Shown here: piece after piece, positions 34,717 to 46,003 of the stretch
Layout of the letters: each line of letters opens with the position of its first letter
Numbering within the stretch: position 1 is the first letter of the stretch
Assembly: GCF_003937945.1 (NCBI RefSeq)
Contig: NZ_RSEC01000021.1
Span: 124,001 to 188,000 of the forward strand
Reading direction: 5' to 3'
From: Amycolatopsis eburnea
Lineage (GTDB): Bacteria > Actinomycetota > Actinomycetes > Mycobacteriales > Pseudonocardiaceae
DNA length: 64,000 nt
Made by a program: the position numbers and the translations under genes
Notes under the pieces: model-generated
Seen by the model: the letters and a program-made list of their open reading frames with translations, nothing else
Told to the model about the DNA's origin: nothing
The model's database searches: none

Positions 34717-35418
34717 CTAAAGCCGTTCCTGCAACGCGTCCGCGGCCGCGAGGAGGTCCGCCGCCCAGCGGGCGCCCGGTTTGCGGCCGATGCGCTCGAT
34801 CGGGCCGGAGACCGAAACCGCCGCCACGACCGTGCCCGCCGAATCGCGCACCGGCGCCGAAATGCTGGCCACGCCGGGTTCGCGCTCGGCCACGCTCTGG
34901 GCCCACCCGCGCCGCCGCACCTCCAGGAGCGTGCGCTCGCCGAAGACCGCGTCGGCCAGGATCGTGCGCTGCGTGTGCGGGTCGGCCCACGCCGCGAGCA
35001 CCTTCGCGCCCGAGCCGGCCGTCATCGGCAGGCGTGACCCGATCGGGACGGTGTCGCGCAGGCCGCTCGGCGGCTCGGCCGTGGCGACGCACACGCGCTG
35101 GACGCCGTCGCGCCGGTAGAGCTGCACGCTTTCGCCGGTGACGTCCCGCAGCTTCGGGAGCACCACGCCTGCCGCGTCGAGCAGGGGATCGGTCGAGCCG
35201 CCCGCCAGTTCGGCCAGCGCGGTACCGGGGCGCCAGCGCCCGTCCGGGCCGCGGCGCAGCAACCGGTGCACCTCGAGCCCGACCGCGAGCCGGTGCGCGG
35301 TGGCGCGCGGCAGACCGGTCCGCGTGCAGAGTTCCGCGAGGCCGCAGGGGTCGTCCGCGACCGCCTGCAGCACGGCCACTGCTTTGTCCAGTACTCCGAT
35401 ACCGCTATGCTGTCCCAC
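34717..35418 (-). CDS. ndgR: IclR-family regulator of leucine biosynthesis (NdgR/LtbR-like)
   Basis: The 233-residue IclR protein has an HTH at about 5-60 ([28 protein letters not shown]) and an effector domain with [15 protein letters not shown] and [24 protein letters not shown]. Orthologues next to leuCD (NdgR/AreB in Streptomyces, LtbR in Corynebacterium, Rv2989 in M. tuberculosis) control branched-chain amino-acid biosynthesis. The position here, divergent from leuC with 143 bp between starts, is the same. The GTG start at 35418 lies beside a GATACT/AGTATC inverted repeat that may be its autoregulatory site. Confidence 0.85.
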   Translation of the reverse strand: MGQHSGIGVLDKAVAVLQAVADDPCGLAELCTRTGLPRATAHRLAVGLEVHRLLRRGPDGRWRPGTALAELAGGSTDPLLDAAGVVLPKLRDVTGESVQLYRRDGVQRVCVATAEPPSGLRDTVPIGSRLPMTAGSGAKVLAAWADPHTQRTILADAVFGERTLLEVRRRGWAQSVAEREPGVASISAPVRDSAGTVVAAVSVSGPIERIGRKPGARWAADLLAAADALQERL

Positions 35419-35423
35419 GACCC

Positions 35424-35459
35424 GATACTAGCGTCCCGCACTTTGGGAAGTCCAGTATC
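35424..35459. promoter_or_regulatory. Inverted repeat in the ndgR-leuC divergent promoter region
   Basis: GATACT (35424-35429) and AGTATC (35454-35459) are exact inverted half-sites 24 nt apart, immediately upstream of the ndgR start and about 100 bp upstream of leuC. Between them lies TTTGGGAAGTCC. The position suits an NdgR operator controlling both directions. Confidence 0.4.
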
Positions 35460-35561
35460 TGGGAAAACCCTGAACTCGAGCTGCGCCCCTCCTTCGCGGC
35501 TCGCATTCGCCCCCGCGGTGCGCGCCCGAGTTCCGACGTCGAACCGTGGAAGGAGCCGGAG

Positions 35562-36995
<1,434 letters not shown>

Positions 36996-37016
36996 CCCAC
37001 CCGAGGAGCTACTCCC

Positions 37017-37619
37017 ATGGAACCGTTCACCCAGCACACCGGCGTCGGCGTCCCGCTGCGCCGGTCCAACGTGGACACCGACCAGATCATCCCGGCGGTC
37101 TACCTCAAGCGGGTCACCCGGACCGGCTTCGAGGACGGCCTGTTCGCCGCCTGGCGCGGCAACGAGGACTTCATCCTCAACCAGGAGCCGTTCAAGAACG
37201 GCAGCGTGCTGGTCGCGGGACCGGACTTCGGAACCGGTTCCTCCCGCGAGCACGCCGTCTGGGCGCTGATGGACTACGGCTTCCGGGTCGTCATCTCCGC
37301 CCGGTTCGCCGACATCTTCCGGGGCAACTCCGGCAAGGGCGGCCTGGTCGCGGCGCAGTGCGAGCAGCACGACGTCGAACTGCTCTGGAAGCTGCTGGAG
37401 AACGAGCCCGGCACGGAGGTCACGGTCGACCTCGAGACCAAGACCGTGCGGGCCAAGGACTTCACCGCGCCCTTCCAGATCGACGACTACGTCCGCTGGC
37501 GGCTGCTGGAGGGCCTCGACGACATCGCTCTCACGTTGCGCCATGCCGGTGAGATCGATGCCTTCGAGAGCGCCCGCCCGTCCTGGAAGCCGACCACGAC
37601 GCCGATCACCGCCGGCTAG
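37017..37619 (+). CDS. leuD: 3-isopropylmalate dehydratase small subunit
   Basis: LeuD, 200 residues, is the swivelling small subunit. It contains [16 protein letters not shown], the [14 protein letters not shown] substrate-binding loop and [10 protein letters not shown]. It completes the isopropylmalate isomerase with LeuC. GAGGAG precedes ATG 37017. The operon ends at the strong terminator immediately downstream. Confidence 0.98.
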   Translation: MEPFTQHTGVGVPLRRSNVDTDQIIPAVYLKRVTRTGFEDGLFAAWRGNEDFILNQEPFKNGSVLVAGPDFGTGSSREHAVWALMDYGFRVVISARFADIFRGNSGKGGLVAAQCEQHDVELLWKLLENEPGTEVTVDLETKTVRAKDFTAPFQIDDYVRWRLLEGLDDIALTLRHAGEIDAFESARPSWKPTTTPITAG

Positions 37620-37630
37620 TCCGGTTTCGA

Positions 37631-37670
37631 GCGGGATCCCTTGCCCGGCAAGGGATCCCGCTTCTTTTTT
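37631..37670 (+). terminator. leuCD terminator
   Basis: A perfect 15-bp inverted repeat, GCGGGATCCCTTGCC (37631-37645) and GGCAAGGGATCCCGC (37647-37661), is followed by TTCTTTTTT. It starts 12 bp after the leuD stop codon. Confidence 0.92.
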
Positions 37671-37759
37671 CGGCACGCCGAAACCGGGCCGGACGGCCCT
37701 CGCGAGGCCTTCTCCGTGAGGCGAAACCCGCCCCGGGGCAAGGGAAAGGGTCCGCGTAC

Positions 37760-37846
37760 CGTTTGGAATTTGCGCTGCCTTGGTAATACCGTGTGCTGGT
37801 CGGCCGACCGGGCCGTGGACGGGTACTCCCTTCTTGGAGGACTGGT
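37760..37846 (+). promoter_or_regulatory. hup promoter/leader, copy 3
   Basis: TTGGAA, 15 nt, TAATAC (in TTGGTAATACCGTGTG), GGTCGGCCG and GGGCCGTG occur in the same order as before the other two HU genes. The ribosome site GGAGGACTGG precedes ATG 37847. Confidence 0.5.
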
Positions 37847-38506
37847 ATGGCCAACAAGGCCCAGCTGATCGAGGCGCTGTCGGAGCGCCTGGGCGACAAG
37901 AAGGCCGCTTCCGAGGCGGTCGACGGTCTGGTCGACATCATCATCCGGACGGTCAACAAGGGCGAGAAGGTCACCATCACCGGCTTCGGGGTGTTCGAGA
38001 AGCGCGCCCGCGCGGCCCGGACGGCCCGGAACCCCCGCACCGGCGAGGCCGTGCGCGTCAAGAAGACGAACGTGCCCGCGTTCCGGGCAGGAACCACGTT
38101 CAAGGACGTCGTTTCCGGCGCGAAGAAGCTGGCCAAGGCGGCGCCGGTGAAGCGTGCGGCGGCGTCCCGCACGACCACGTCCCGTGCGGCGGCGGCGAAG
38201 CCGGCGACAACCACGCGGACCCGTGCGACGGCGGCGAAGCCGGCGACGACGACGCGGACCCGCGCGGCGGCGGCGAAGCCGGCTGCGGCGAAGACGACGA
38301 CCACGCGCACGAGGGCGGCGGCCACGAAGACGGCCGCGGCGAAACCGGCGGCGGCCAAGACCACGGCGGCGAAGCCCGCGGCGAGGACGACCGCGGCCAA
38401 GACGACTGCCGCGAAGACGACGGCGGCGAAGACGACCACGGCCCGGAAGACCACCGCGGCCAAGGCACCGGCCAGGCGGACGTCGACAGCGGCGAAGAAG
38501 AGCTGA
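37847..38506 (+). CDS. hupB: HU-family nucleoid protein HupB-type (copy 3)
   Basis: This 219-residue protein has the HU domain at 1-91 ([20 protein letters not shown] ... [20 protein letters not shown]). Its tail of about 125 residues is more repetitive than in the other copies, with recurring [10 protein letters not shown] and KTTAA units like the PAKK/KAAK repeats of mycobacterial HupB. Its position directly after leuCD and upstream of mutT1-ppk matches M. tuberculosis hupB (Rv2986c), so this copy is the orthologue. The other two are paralogues. The tail probably compacts DNA and could be acetylated. Confidence 0.95.
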   Translation: MANKAQLIEALSERLGDKKAASEAVDGLVDIIIRTVNKGEKVTITGFGVFEKRARAARTARNPRTGEAVRVKKTNVPAFRAGTTFKDVVSGAKKLAKAAPVKRAAASRTTTSRAAAAKPATTTRTRATAAKPATTTRTRAAAAKPAAAKTTTTRTRAAATKTAAAKPAAAKTTAAKPAARTTAAKTTAAKTTAAKTTTARKTTAAKAPARRTSTAAKKS

Positions 38507-38594
38507 CCGGCCAAAACTGTCGGACCCCTGCGGTAACGTGAAATCAGGGGGTCCCCAGGGGGCGACCTCTGGTCAGACGAGCGACTTTTCCGGC

Positions 38595-38625
38595 AGGGCC
38601 CCGCGCGAACCGCGCGGGGCCCTTT
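38595..38625 (+). terminator. hupB terminator
   Basis: AGGGCCCCGCGCG (38595-38607) and CGCGCGGGGCCCT (38611-38623) form a perfect 13-bp stem with an AAC loop, followed by TT. It lies about 90 bp after the HU stop. The remaining sequence up to the SARP gene (about 38626-38909) shows no gene. Confidence 0.8.
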
Positions 38626-38909
38626 CGCGTGTCCGGGCCGGTGTGGCAGAAGCGAAGCCGGCCGCCCATCCGCCCCGATGCGGCCAAACCGATCCCCGCC
38701 CCCAAACTCCCGGCTCCCGAACCGAAAGTCACTCACCGCCAACTCCCGTGTCCCGCGCCCACCCGCCCGGCCCAACCCCGGCCCCGGTACCGGTTCCGCC
38801 CAATTTCGCAAAGTTGCTTGAGCGCCCGGCCGAGTGATGCCACGCTGCGTTCCTCGGGGCCCGTGCGCGGGCCCGGCGGCGTGCGACGGCTGATCTGGGG
38901 GCGACCACC

Positions 38910-41675
38910 ATCGACATCCGGCTGCTCGGCCCGTTCCAGGTGCGCGTCGGCGGTTCCCCGGTCGTGCTGACCAGTTCCCGCCAGCGCGCGCTGCTCGCGA
39001 CCCTCGCGCTCGCCGCGGGACGGCTGGTGTCGATCGACGCGCTCGCGCGCGGGGTGTGGGGCGAGACGCCGCCCGCGCACATCCGGGGCAGCCTGCAGAC
39101 CTACGTCATGCGCCTGCGCCGGCTCTGCGGCGAAGACGTCGTCGTCACCGAACCGGACGGGTACCGGCTGGTCGTCGACCCGTCCCGGGTGGACGCGCTG
39201 CGGTTCCTGCGCGCCCTCGACCAGGCCGCCGCCACGAGCGATCCCGCGCAGCGGCGGGCGCTGCTCACCGCAGCGCTCGCCACCTGGGGCGGGACGCCGC
39301 TGGAAGGCGTCGGGTCGCCCGCGCTCGCCGCCGAATGGGAGCCGCTGCTCACCGAACGGCACCTCTTCGCCGTCGAACAGCGCATCGACCTCGACACCGG
39401 GCTCGTCCCCGACGCGCGGCTCGTCGCCGAGCTGACCGACCTCGTCGCCCAGCACCCGCTGCGGGAGTCGTTGTGGGAACGGCTGGTCCGCGCGCTCGCC
39501 CGGTCCGGGCGCCGTGCCGAAGCGCTCGCGCGGTACGCCGGGCTGCGGGCGCTGCTGGCCGACGAACTCGGGGTCGAACCCGGGGAAGACCTGCGGCGCC
39601 TGCACGCCGAACTGCTCGCCGCCGACGCCGGGCCCGCGGTGCACACCGTGCCGCGGCAGCTGCCCTTCGACGTCGCCGGCTTCACCGGACGCGGGCCCGA
39701 ACTCGCCGAGCTGGACCGGCTGCCGCCCGGGGGCGCTTCCGGCATCGTCGTCATCGAAGGCACCGCCGGTGTCGGGAAGACGTCGCTGGCCGTGCACTGG
39801 TCGCACCGCGTCCGCGACCGCTTCCCCGGCGGGCAGCTGTTCCTCGACCTGCGCGGCCACTCCGCGGGCACCCCCGTCACGCCGGACGCCGCGCTCGCCG
39901 GGTTCCTCCGCGCGCTCGGCGTGCCGCCCGAGTCCGTGCCTGCCACCGTGGAGGAACGTTCGGCCCTGCTGCGCAGCCGGCTCGACGGCAGCCGCACGCT
40001 CATGCTGCTCGACAACGCCCGCGACGCCGACCAGGTCCGCCCGCTGCTGCCCGGCTCCGGCAACCTCGTGGTCGTGACCAGCCGAAACCAGTTGCGGGGC
40101 CTGGTCGCGCGCGACGGCGCCCGCCGCATCGCGCTGCGGTCCTTCGACGACGGGGACGCCGCCGCGCTGCTCGCCGGCAGCGTCGGCCCGCGGCGCCTGG
40201 CGGCCGAACCCGGCGCCGTCGCCGAGCTCGTCCAGCTCTGCGGGCGGCTGCCGCTCGCGCTCGCGCTGGCCGGGGAACGCGCTTCCCGCTTCCCCGGCGT
40301 TTCGCTCGCCGGGATCGTCGAAGAACTCCGTGACCAGCGGCTGCGCCTGGACACCCTGCGCGACCCCCAGGACGCCGGCACCGACCTGCGCGCCGCGTTC
40401 TCCTGGTCCTACAAGGCCCTCCGCCCGGCCGCCGCGCGGTTCTTCCGGCTGCTCGGCCTGCACCCCGGCCACGGCTTCAGCCTGTCCTCGGCCGCCGCGC
40501 TCGCCGGTGCCGACCTGCGCGAAGCCCGCGAACTCGCCGACCAGCTCGCCGCCGCGCACCTGCTGAACCAGCCCGGCACCGACCGCTACCAGTTCCACGA
40601 CCTCCTGCGCGTCTACGCCGCCGAACTCGTCGAAACCGAAACTACGGCGGACGACCGCGCTTCCGCGCTGCGCCGGCTCCTCGACTGGTACCTCGCCACG
40701 GTCGCGGAGGCGAACAAGCTCGTCCGCCCCGACCTGCTCACCGAGGACATCACCCTCGGCCCGCCGCCGGTGCCCGCCGTCCACTTCACCCAGCACGAGC
40801 AGACGATCGCCTGGTACGCCACGGAACGCCCGGCCCTCACCGCGCTGGTCGGCATCGCCGCCGACCGGGGCTGGACCGCGCACGCCTGGAAGCTCGCGTG
40901 GCTCCTGCGCGGCTTCTTCGCCGAACGCCACGACCGCGACGACTGGATCACCACCGCGCGCGCGGCCGTCGCCGTGACCCGCGACGCCGGCGACAACACC
41001 GGCCTCCAGTACAGCGCCAACAACCTCGGCTCGGCCTACCTGCGCACGCTCCAGCCCGACCAGGCGCTGGAAGCGCTGGAGGAGGCCCGCGCCGCCTCGG
41101 AGTCCGGCGGCGGCACGGCGCTGGCCGTGGCGATCCTGTCGAACCTCGCCGGCGCTTACTACGTCCGCGCCGAGTACGCGGAAGCCGAGCGCTACGCCCT
41201 GCAAGCCGTCCACCTCGCGCGCGACCACGGGCAGCGCACTTTCGTCCCGCACGCGTTGCTGAACGTCAGCGCCAGCCGCATCGGCCTGCACGACTACGAC
41301 CACGCGGCCGAAGCCGCCGAGGCCGCGCACGAAGCGTTCGCCGAGCTGGGCGACCGCTACCACGCGGCGCTCGCCCTCGGGAACGTCGCGGAAGCGCTCG
41401 CCGGCGCGGGCAGACACGACGAAGCGGAGAAGGCGGGCCTCGACGCGCTCGCCGAGCTGAAGGAGCTGAACGCCGACTACGGCACCATCGACGTCCAGAT
41501 CACCCTGGGCCGCCTCAAGCAGCGCACCGGCCGCGGCCGCGAGGCGGCCGGCCACTGGACCGAGGCGCTGACCGTCAGCCAGCGCCTCGGCGATCCCCGG
41601 GTCACGGAGATCCAAGCCCTGCTGGCCACGGTGCCGACAGACGAGCCCTCGCCCGGGGATGCGCCGTACCCCTAG
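38910..41675 (+). CDS. AfsR/SARP-family regulator with NB-ARC and TPR domains (non-canonical start likely)
   Basis: This regulator has about 921 residues. An OmpR-type winged helix forms residues 1-100 (IDIRLLGPFQVRVGG ... LQTYVMRLRRLCG), followed by a bacterial transcriptional activation domain (about 105-255). The NB-ARC ATPase has Walker A GTAGVGKTSL (about 285), VTSRNQLRGL and LPLALALAG. Winged-helix and TPR repeats make up the last 350 residues. It is the architecture of Streptomyces AfsR, a global activator of secondary metabolism. The first ATG/GTG/TTG in frame is GTG 38940, but conserved strand 1 (IDIRLLGPFQ) is encoded upstream. GGGGG followed 8 nt later by ATC 38910 suggests a rare AUC start, or a sequence error. 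No biosynthetic cluster is adjacent. Confidence 0.85.
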   Translation: MDIRLLGPFQVRVGGSPVVLTSSRQRALLATLALAAGRLVSIDALARGVWGETPPAHIRGSLQTYVMRLRRLCGEDVVVTEPDGYRLVVDPSRVDALRFLRALDQAAATSDPAQRRALLTAALATWGGTPLEGVGSPALAAEWEPLLTERHLFAVEQRIDLDTGLVPDARLVAELTDLVAQHPLRESLWERLVRALARSGRRAEALARYAGLRALLADELGVEPGEDLRRLHAELLAADAGPAVHTVPRQLPFDVAGFTGRGPELAELDRLPPGGASGIVVIEGTAGVGKTSLAVHWSHRVRDRFPGGQLFLDLRGHSAGTPVTPDAALAGFLRALGVPPESVPATVEERSALLRSRLDGSRTLMLLDNARDADQVRPLLPGSGNLVVVTSRNQLRGLVARDGARRIALRSFDDGDAAALLAGSVGPRRLAAEPGAVAELVQLCGRLPLALALAGERASRFPGVSLAGIVEELRDQRLRLDTLRDPQDAGTDLRAAFSWSYKALRPAAARFFRLLGLHPGHGFSLSSAAALAGADLREARELADQLAAAHLLNQPGTDRYQFHDLLRVYAAELVETETTADDRASALRRLLDWYLATVAEANKLVRPDLLTEDITLGPPPVPAVHFTQHEQTIAWYATERPALTALVGIAADRGWTAHAWKLAWLLRGFFAERHDRDDWITTARAAVAVTRDAGDNTGLQYSANNLGSAYLRTLQPDQALEALEEARAASESGGGTALAVAILSNLAGAYYVRAEYAEAERYALQAVHLARDHGQRTFVPHALLNVSASRIGLHDYDHAAEAAEAAHEAFAELGDRYHAALALGNVAEALAGAGRHDEAEKAGLDALAELKELNADYGTIDVQITLGRLKQRTGRGREAAGHWTEALTVSQRLGDPRVTEIQALLATVPTDEPSPGDAPYP

Positions 41676-41762
41676 CCCGGCGCAGCCCAGCGGGACCCGG
41701 GACCAGTACACCAAGATCTACTGTCAGGACGCTGTCTCGCGGTTGTCCGGTCCGTCCGCGGA

Positions 41763-42716
41763 TCAGGAGCGGGTGGGCGCCGGGGCGGGGAGCGCGCTCG
41801 GGTAGTAGTCCGCCGCCAGGAGCAGCGGGCCCTCCTCGGCCGTCGGCGGGCGGAACGACAGGACCCAGAACGAGCCCTTCTTGCTGGGCACGACCCCGCC
41901 GCGCGCGGCGGGAAGCTCCACGCCGTCGCGGTCGGCCAGCGCGCTCACCAGGTCCGGGATCACGCCGCCCTGGCTGGACACCACCGGTGTCCCGCCGTCG
42001 CCGGCCACGGCCAGCAGCCGCGCCACGCCGAGCACCGGGTCCGGCCAGTAGCCCTCTTCGGAGAACAGCGGTTCGTGCCGGACTTCGGCGCCGATGTCGT
42101 CCGCGATCCCGTGCACCGTCTGCACGCACCGCAGCCGCGGCGCGGACAGCACCCGGTCGGGCCCGAACAGCGCCAGCACGCGCCGGAGCGCGGCCGCCTG
42201 CCGCACGCCCGCTTCCGACAGCGGGCGCAGGTCGTCGTCGCCGGTCCACTCGTCGCGCTTGCCCGCCTTCGCGTGCCGCACCAGCAGCACCGTCGACAGG
42301 CCCACCGGCAGCTCGCAGAACGCCCGCAGCACGCGCACGTCCGCCGGCCGCGTCAGCAGCTTCTCCGCCGCCCGCGGCTCGAGCCAGCGCAGCTCGTCGA
42401 CCTCGTCGTTGGCCGCGAACTCGCCGGACACCGCTTCCGCGGCGAAGTAGTCGACCGTCTTCGGCACCGTCCCGGACCCGGTGCGCGACGGCACCGCGTA
42501 GGTCGTGCGCGCCACGTAGCGGCCCAGGACCGCGGCGAACCCGGTCTCCTCGCGCACTTCGCGGACGGCGGCCTCGGCGCTCGTCTCGTCCGGGTCGAGC
42601 TTTCCCTTCGGCAGCGACCAGTCGTCGTACCGCGGGCGGTGGACCAGGGCGACCTCGGTCTCCCCGCCGGCGACGCGCCACAGCACCGCGCCGGCCGCCC
42701 GTACCTCGTGGGTCAT
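41763..42716 (-). CDS. mutT1: MutT1-type Nudix hydrolase fused to a histidine phosphatase domain
   Basis: This 317-residue two-domain protein has a Nudix domain (1-130) with the box [23 protein letters not shown] at 38-60, and a histidine-phosphatase domain (about 140-310) with [14 protein letters not shown] (His148). The same fusion in M. tuberculosis (Rv2985, MutT1) hydrolyses oxidised guanine nucleotides and diadenosine polyphosphates. The start overlaps the ppk stop by 4 bp (ATGA), so it is translated from the ppk message. The function may link nucleotide sanitation to polyphosphate metabolism. Confidence 0.93.
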   Translation of the reverse strand: MTHEVRAAGAVLWRVAGGETEVALVHRPRYDDWSLPKGKLDPDETSAEAAVREVREETGFAAVLGRYVARTTYAVPSRTGSGTVPKTVDYFAAEAVSGEFAANDEVDELRWLEPRAAEKLLTRPADVRVLRAFCELPVGLSTVLLVRHAKAGKRDEWTGDDDLRPLSEAGVRQAAALRRVLALFGPDRVLSAPRLRCVQTVHGIADDIGAEVRHEPLFSEEGYWPDPVLGVARLLAVAGDGGTPVVSSQGGVIPDLVSALADRDGVELPAARGGVVPSKKGSFWVLSFRPPTAEEGPLLLAADYYPSALPAPAPTRS

Positions 42717-45076
42717 CCGGCGGCCCCGTGCCGCTTCGCCAGCTCCAGCTGGTGGTCCCGCACCCGCGAGCCGTCCGCCGGGAACGGCGCCCATTCGCCG
42801 CTGTCGGTCAGCACCCAGCAGCGCGTCGCCGGGTCGAGCGCCGAGTCGAAGATGTCGTCGAGCTGCCGGGTCAGCTTCGGGTCCTTCACCCGCACCAGCG
42901 CCTCGATCCGCCGGTCCAGGTTGCGGTGCATCATGTCCGCGCTGCCGATCCAGTGCGTGCCGCCCGCGCGGAAGTGGAAGATCCGCGAGTGCTCCAGGAA
43001 CCGGCCCAGGATCGACCGGACGTGGATGTTCTCCGACAGCCCTTCGACGCCGGGCTTCAGCGTGCAGATGCCGCGCACCACGATCTCGACCGGCACCCCG
43101 GCCTGCGACGCGTGGTAGAGCGCGTCGATGACCTGCTCGTCGACCAGCGAGTTGCACTTGATCCGGATCCCGGCCTGCTGCCCCGCCCGCGCCAGCTCGA
43201 TCTCTTCGCCGATCGCGCGGACGATGCCCCGGCGGATGCCGTGCGGTGACGTCAGGATCGTCCGGTAGGTGTCCTGGCGGGAGTACCCGGTGAGCACGTT
43301 GAACAGGTCGGTGACGTCCGCGCCGATGCTCGGGTCGGCGGTGAACAGGCCGATGTCCTCGTAGAGCCGCGCGGTCTTCGGGTTGTAGTTGCCGGTGCCG
43401 ATGTGGCAGTAGCGCCGGATCGTCGAACCCTCCTGGCGCACGATCATCGACACCTTGCAGTGCGTCTTCAGCCCGACCAGGCCGTACACGACGTGGACGC
43501 CCGCGCGTTCCAGCGTCCGCGCCCAGGTGATGTTGGCCTGCTCGTCGAACCGCGCCTTGATCTCGACCAGCGCGACGACCTGCTTGCCCGCCTCGGCGGC
43601 GTCGATCAGCGCGTCGACGATCGGGGAGTCGCCCGAGGTCCGGTACAGCGTCTGCTTGATCGCGAGCACCTTCGAGTCGGCCGCCGCCTGCTCGATGAAC
43701 CGCTGGACGCTGGTGGAGAACGAGTCGTACGGGTGGTGCACCAGCACGTCGCCCTCGCGCAGCGTGGCGAAGACGCTCTTCGGCGTCTCGCGCTCGCCGA
43801 ACGCCGGGTGCGTCGCCGGCACGAACGGCCGGTCCTTGAGCTCCTTGCGGTCCACTCCGGACAGCTGGTGCAGGCAGGTCAGGTCGAGCAGGCCGGGCAC
43901 CTCGACGACGTCCGCGGGGTCGACGTCCAGCTCGCGCAGCAGCAGCTCGAGCATGTGCTCGCTCATGTCCTGCGCGACCTCGAGGCGGACCGGCGGGCCG
44001 AACCGGCGCTGCGCCAGCTCGCGCTCGAGGGCCTGGAGCAGGTCTTCGTCGCGGTCTTCGTCGACCTCGAAGTCGGCGTTGCGGGTGACGCGGAAGACGT
44101 GGTGCTCGGTGACGTCCATGCCGGTGAACAGCTCGCCGAGGTGCGCGGCGATGAGCTCTTCGAGCGGCAGGAAGGTGGCGGTGCGGCTGGCGCGGTCGGT
44201 TTCGACGCGCATCAGCCGCGGCACGTTGCTCGGCACCTTCACCCTGGCGAAGCGCTCGGTGCCGCCCTCCGGGTCGCGGACCGTGACCGCGAGGTTGAGG
44301 GACAGGCCCGAGATGTACGGGAACGGGTGCGCCGGGTCGACGGCCAGCGGCGTCAGCACCGGGAAGATCTGCTCGGAGAAGTAGCTGGACAGCCGCAGCT
44401 GGTCGGCGCCGGGCAGGTCGGCCCAGCCGACGATGTGGATGTCGTGCGCGGCCAGCTCCGGGCGCAGGTGCTTCTCGAAGGCGCCGGTCTGGCGCTCGAC
44501 CAGGTCCTGGTTGCGCTTGGCGATGTAGCCCAGCTGCTCGCGCGGGGTGAGCCCGTCCGCGCTGCGCACCAGGAGACCGGTCTCGTCGCGGCGCTTCAGC
44601 CCGGCGACGCGGACCATGTAGAACTCGTCCAGATTGGACGCGAAGATGGCGAGGAACTTCGTCCGCTCCAGCAGCGGCTGCGACTCGTCCTCGGCCAGCG
44701 CGAGCACCCGCGCGTTGAAGTCCTGCCACGACAGCTCGCGGTTGAAGTACCGGTCGTCCGGCAGCGTCTCGACGGCGGCCGGCGCGGCGGTGACCGCCGG
44801 CGGCGCGGACGGGACCGAACGGAACTCCTCGGCGTTGCGCCCGTTGCCCTGCGAGGCGCTGCGGCGGCGGGTGGTCGCCGGGGTGGCCTTGCGGACCCGC
44901 GGCTTCCCGGCGGTGGCGCGGGCCGCGGTGTCGCGTGCGGTGGCCTTCGACGGGACCTTCTTGGCCGTGCCCGCCCGGCTGGTGGTTTTCTTCGCCGTCT
45001 CCGAAGATCCGCTTGCCGGGTTCCGTCGCCTCCGCGGTGCGGGCGTGCCGCCGTCGTCTGTGCTCACGGACCCCAT
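42713..45076 (-). CDS. ppk: RNA-degradosome-type polyphosphate kinase with basic N-terminal extension
   Basis: This 787-residue PPK1 has a catalytic core starting near residue 108 ([12 protein letters not shown]). His539 in LKTHCKVS and His558 in CHIGTGNYN correspond in spacing (19 residues) to the two essential His of E. coli PPK. HHPYDSF and LAIKQTLYR are further family marks. Residues 1-105 form an extra segment rich in Lys, Arg, Ala, Thr and Ser ([20 protein letters not shown]), compositionally like the HU tails in this window. PPK makes polyphosphate from ATP. GTG 45067 is an alternative start. It heads the ppk-mutT1 operon. Confidence 0.96.
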   Translation of the reverse strand: MGSVSTDDGGTPAPRRRRNPASGSSETAKKTTSRAGTAKKVPSKATARDTAARATAGKPRVRKATPATTRRRSASQGNGRNAEEFRSVPSAPPAVTAAPAAVETLPDDRYFNRELSWQDFNARVLALAEDESQPLLERTKFLAIFASNLDEFYMVRVAGLKRRDETGLLVRSADGLTPREQLGYIAKRNQDLVERQTGAFEKHLRPELAAHDIHIVGWADLPGADQLRLSSYFSEQIFPVLTPLAVDPAHPFPYISGLSLNLAVTVRDPEGGTERFARVKVPSNVPRLMRVETDRASRTATFLPLEELIAAHLGELFTGMDVTEHHVFRVTRNADFEVDEDRDEDLLQALERELAQRRFGPPVRLEVAQDMSEHMLELLLRELDVDPADVVEVPGLLDLTCLHQLSGVDRKELKDRPFVPATHPAFGERETPKSVFATLREGDVLVHHPYDSFSTSVQRFIEQAAADSKVLAIKQTLYRTSGDSPIVDALIDAAEAGKQVVALVEIKARFDEQANITWARTLERAGVHVVYGLVGLKTHCKVSMIVRQEGSTIRRYCHIGTGNYNPKTARLYEDIGLFTADPSIGADVTDLFNVLTGYSRQDTYRTILTSPHGIRRGIVRAIGEEIELARAGQQAGIRIKCNSLVDEQVIDALYHASQAGVPVEIVVRGICTLKPGVEGLSENIHVRSILGRFLEHSRIFHFRAGGTHWIGSADMMHRNLDRRIEALVRVKDPKLTRQLDDIFDSALDPATRCWVLTDSGEWAPFPADGSRVRDHQLELAKRHGAAG

Positions 45077-45140
45077 TCTTCACCAAGCCACGCGGAATTG
45101 CGCAGGGCGCGGTGAAGGTCAGATGAACAGCTCAGCGCGG

Positions 45141-45752
45141 TCACGCGAGCGCTTCCGCCGTGTGTTTTCCGACACCCAGCGCGCGGACGTGGGCAAGATC
45201 GTCCGCGGTGTCGACGTCACTGCGGAGGGTGGCGAGCGGCGCTTGCAGCGGGACGGCCCCGGAGCGGCGGTGCGCGGCCGCCGAGCCCAGCCCGAACCGC
45301 GGGTCGAGGGCGGCGCCCGGCGCGGACAGCAAGAGCGTGGTGCCGGTGCCTTGCCGATCGGCGACGAAGGCCCGGCGGCCGTCCGCTTCCGCGATCGCCG
45401 CGGTCAGGTCGCCGGCGCGGAGGGCGGGGAGGTCGGCTTGGAGGGCGCCCACGACGGCCGCGGGGTCGTCCTTCCGGAGCTGGGCTTCGCCGTGGCGGAA
45501 TGCTTCGTTGAGACCTCCGTGCGGGGGTTCGCGGATGATTTCGACGCCGAGCTCCGCGAGTTCTCCCACGGCGTCCGGGTCGGCGGCGACGAGCAGGACC
45601 CGCCGCACCCGCCCGGCCGAGACGACGGCGGCGAGCGTGTCGGCGGCGAGGGCCAGTACCAGGGCGGGGTGGTGGTCCGCGCCGACCGCGCCACGCAGCC
45701 GCGACTTGCCGTCGCGGGGGTGTTTCATCGGCACGACCAGGTCTACGTCCAC
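45141..45752 (-). CDS. fbiD: Phosphoenolpyruvate/2-phospholactate guanylyltransferase of F420 biosynthesis
   Basis: This 203-residue nucleotidyltransferase begins with MDVDLVVPMKHPRDGKSRL, the GTP-binding N-terminus of CofC/FbiD. It carries QADLPALRAGDL (the metal-binding Asp) and RQGTGTTLLLSAPG, then GSDVDTADDL-like LRSDVDTADDLAHV at the C-terminus. It activates PEP or phospholactate with GTP for coenzyme F420 assembly. The location beside ppk and gpsA equals Rv2983 in M. tuberculosis. It is transcribed away from plsC across a region with DnaA boxes and a palindrome. Confidence 0.92.
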   Translation of the reverse strand: MDVDLVVPMKHPRDGKSRLRGAVGADHHPALVLALAADTLAAVVSAGRVRRVLLVAADPDAVGELAELGVEIIREPPHGGLNEAFRHGEAQLRKDDPAAVVGALQADLPALRAGDLTAAIAEADGRRAFVADRQGTGTTLLLSAPGAALDPRFGLGSAAAHRRSGAVPLQAPLATLRSDVDTADDLAHVRALGVGKHTAEALA

Positions 45753-45801
45753 GTGTCCATCTTTACCGGAAAGGCGGGGCGGGTGGTGGGCGGCGGGGTG
45801 G

Positions 45802-45833
45802 GTTGTCCACAGGTGACGGCGGTTGTGGACAAC
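45802..45833. promoter_or_regulatory. Inverted pair of DnaA boxes (site 1)
   Basis: GTTGTCCACA (45802-45811) and TGTGGACAAC (45824-45833) are a perfect inverted repeat, and each contains the actinobacterial DnaA box TTGTCCACA. They lie between the divergent fbiD and plsC genes, 22 bp before a family A palindrome. There is no AT-rich unwinding region or dnaA/dnaN gene nearby, so this is not oriC. Confidence 0.6.
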
Positions 45834-45854
45834 TTGGGGTGGCGGGCTCGGCGC

Positions 45855-45913
45855 GATGTCATGAAAGGGTCGTTCACCTCGCCAGACGACATGAACGACC
45901 CTTTCATGACATC
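45855..45913. repeat. Intergenic palindrome (family A, copy 1)
   Basis: Arms 45855-45876 and 45892-45913 are perfect 22-nt inverted repeats (core ATGAAAGGGTCGTTCA) with spacer CCTCGCCAGACGACA. Two further copies with the same arms and almost the same spacer are at 58309-58367 and 58586-58644. Confidence 0.92.
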
Positions 45914-46003
45914 CCCCGCGGCGCGCGAACGCACCCTCCCTGGACTGCCCCGGGCCCGGCGCGGCAGGATCAGCACCGGACGTGAGACGTGGAGGAGGAG
46001 ATC

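Noticed and set aside
45802..45833. Replication origin suggested by DnaA boxes
   Set aside because: Only two boxes per site, no AT-rich unwinding element, and no dnaA, dnaN, rpmH or parAB genes nearby.
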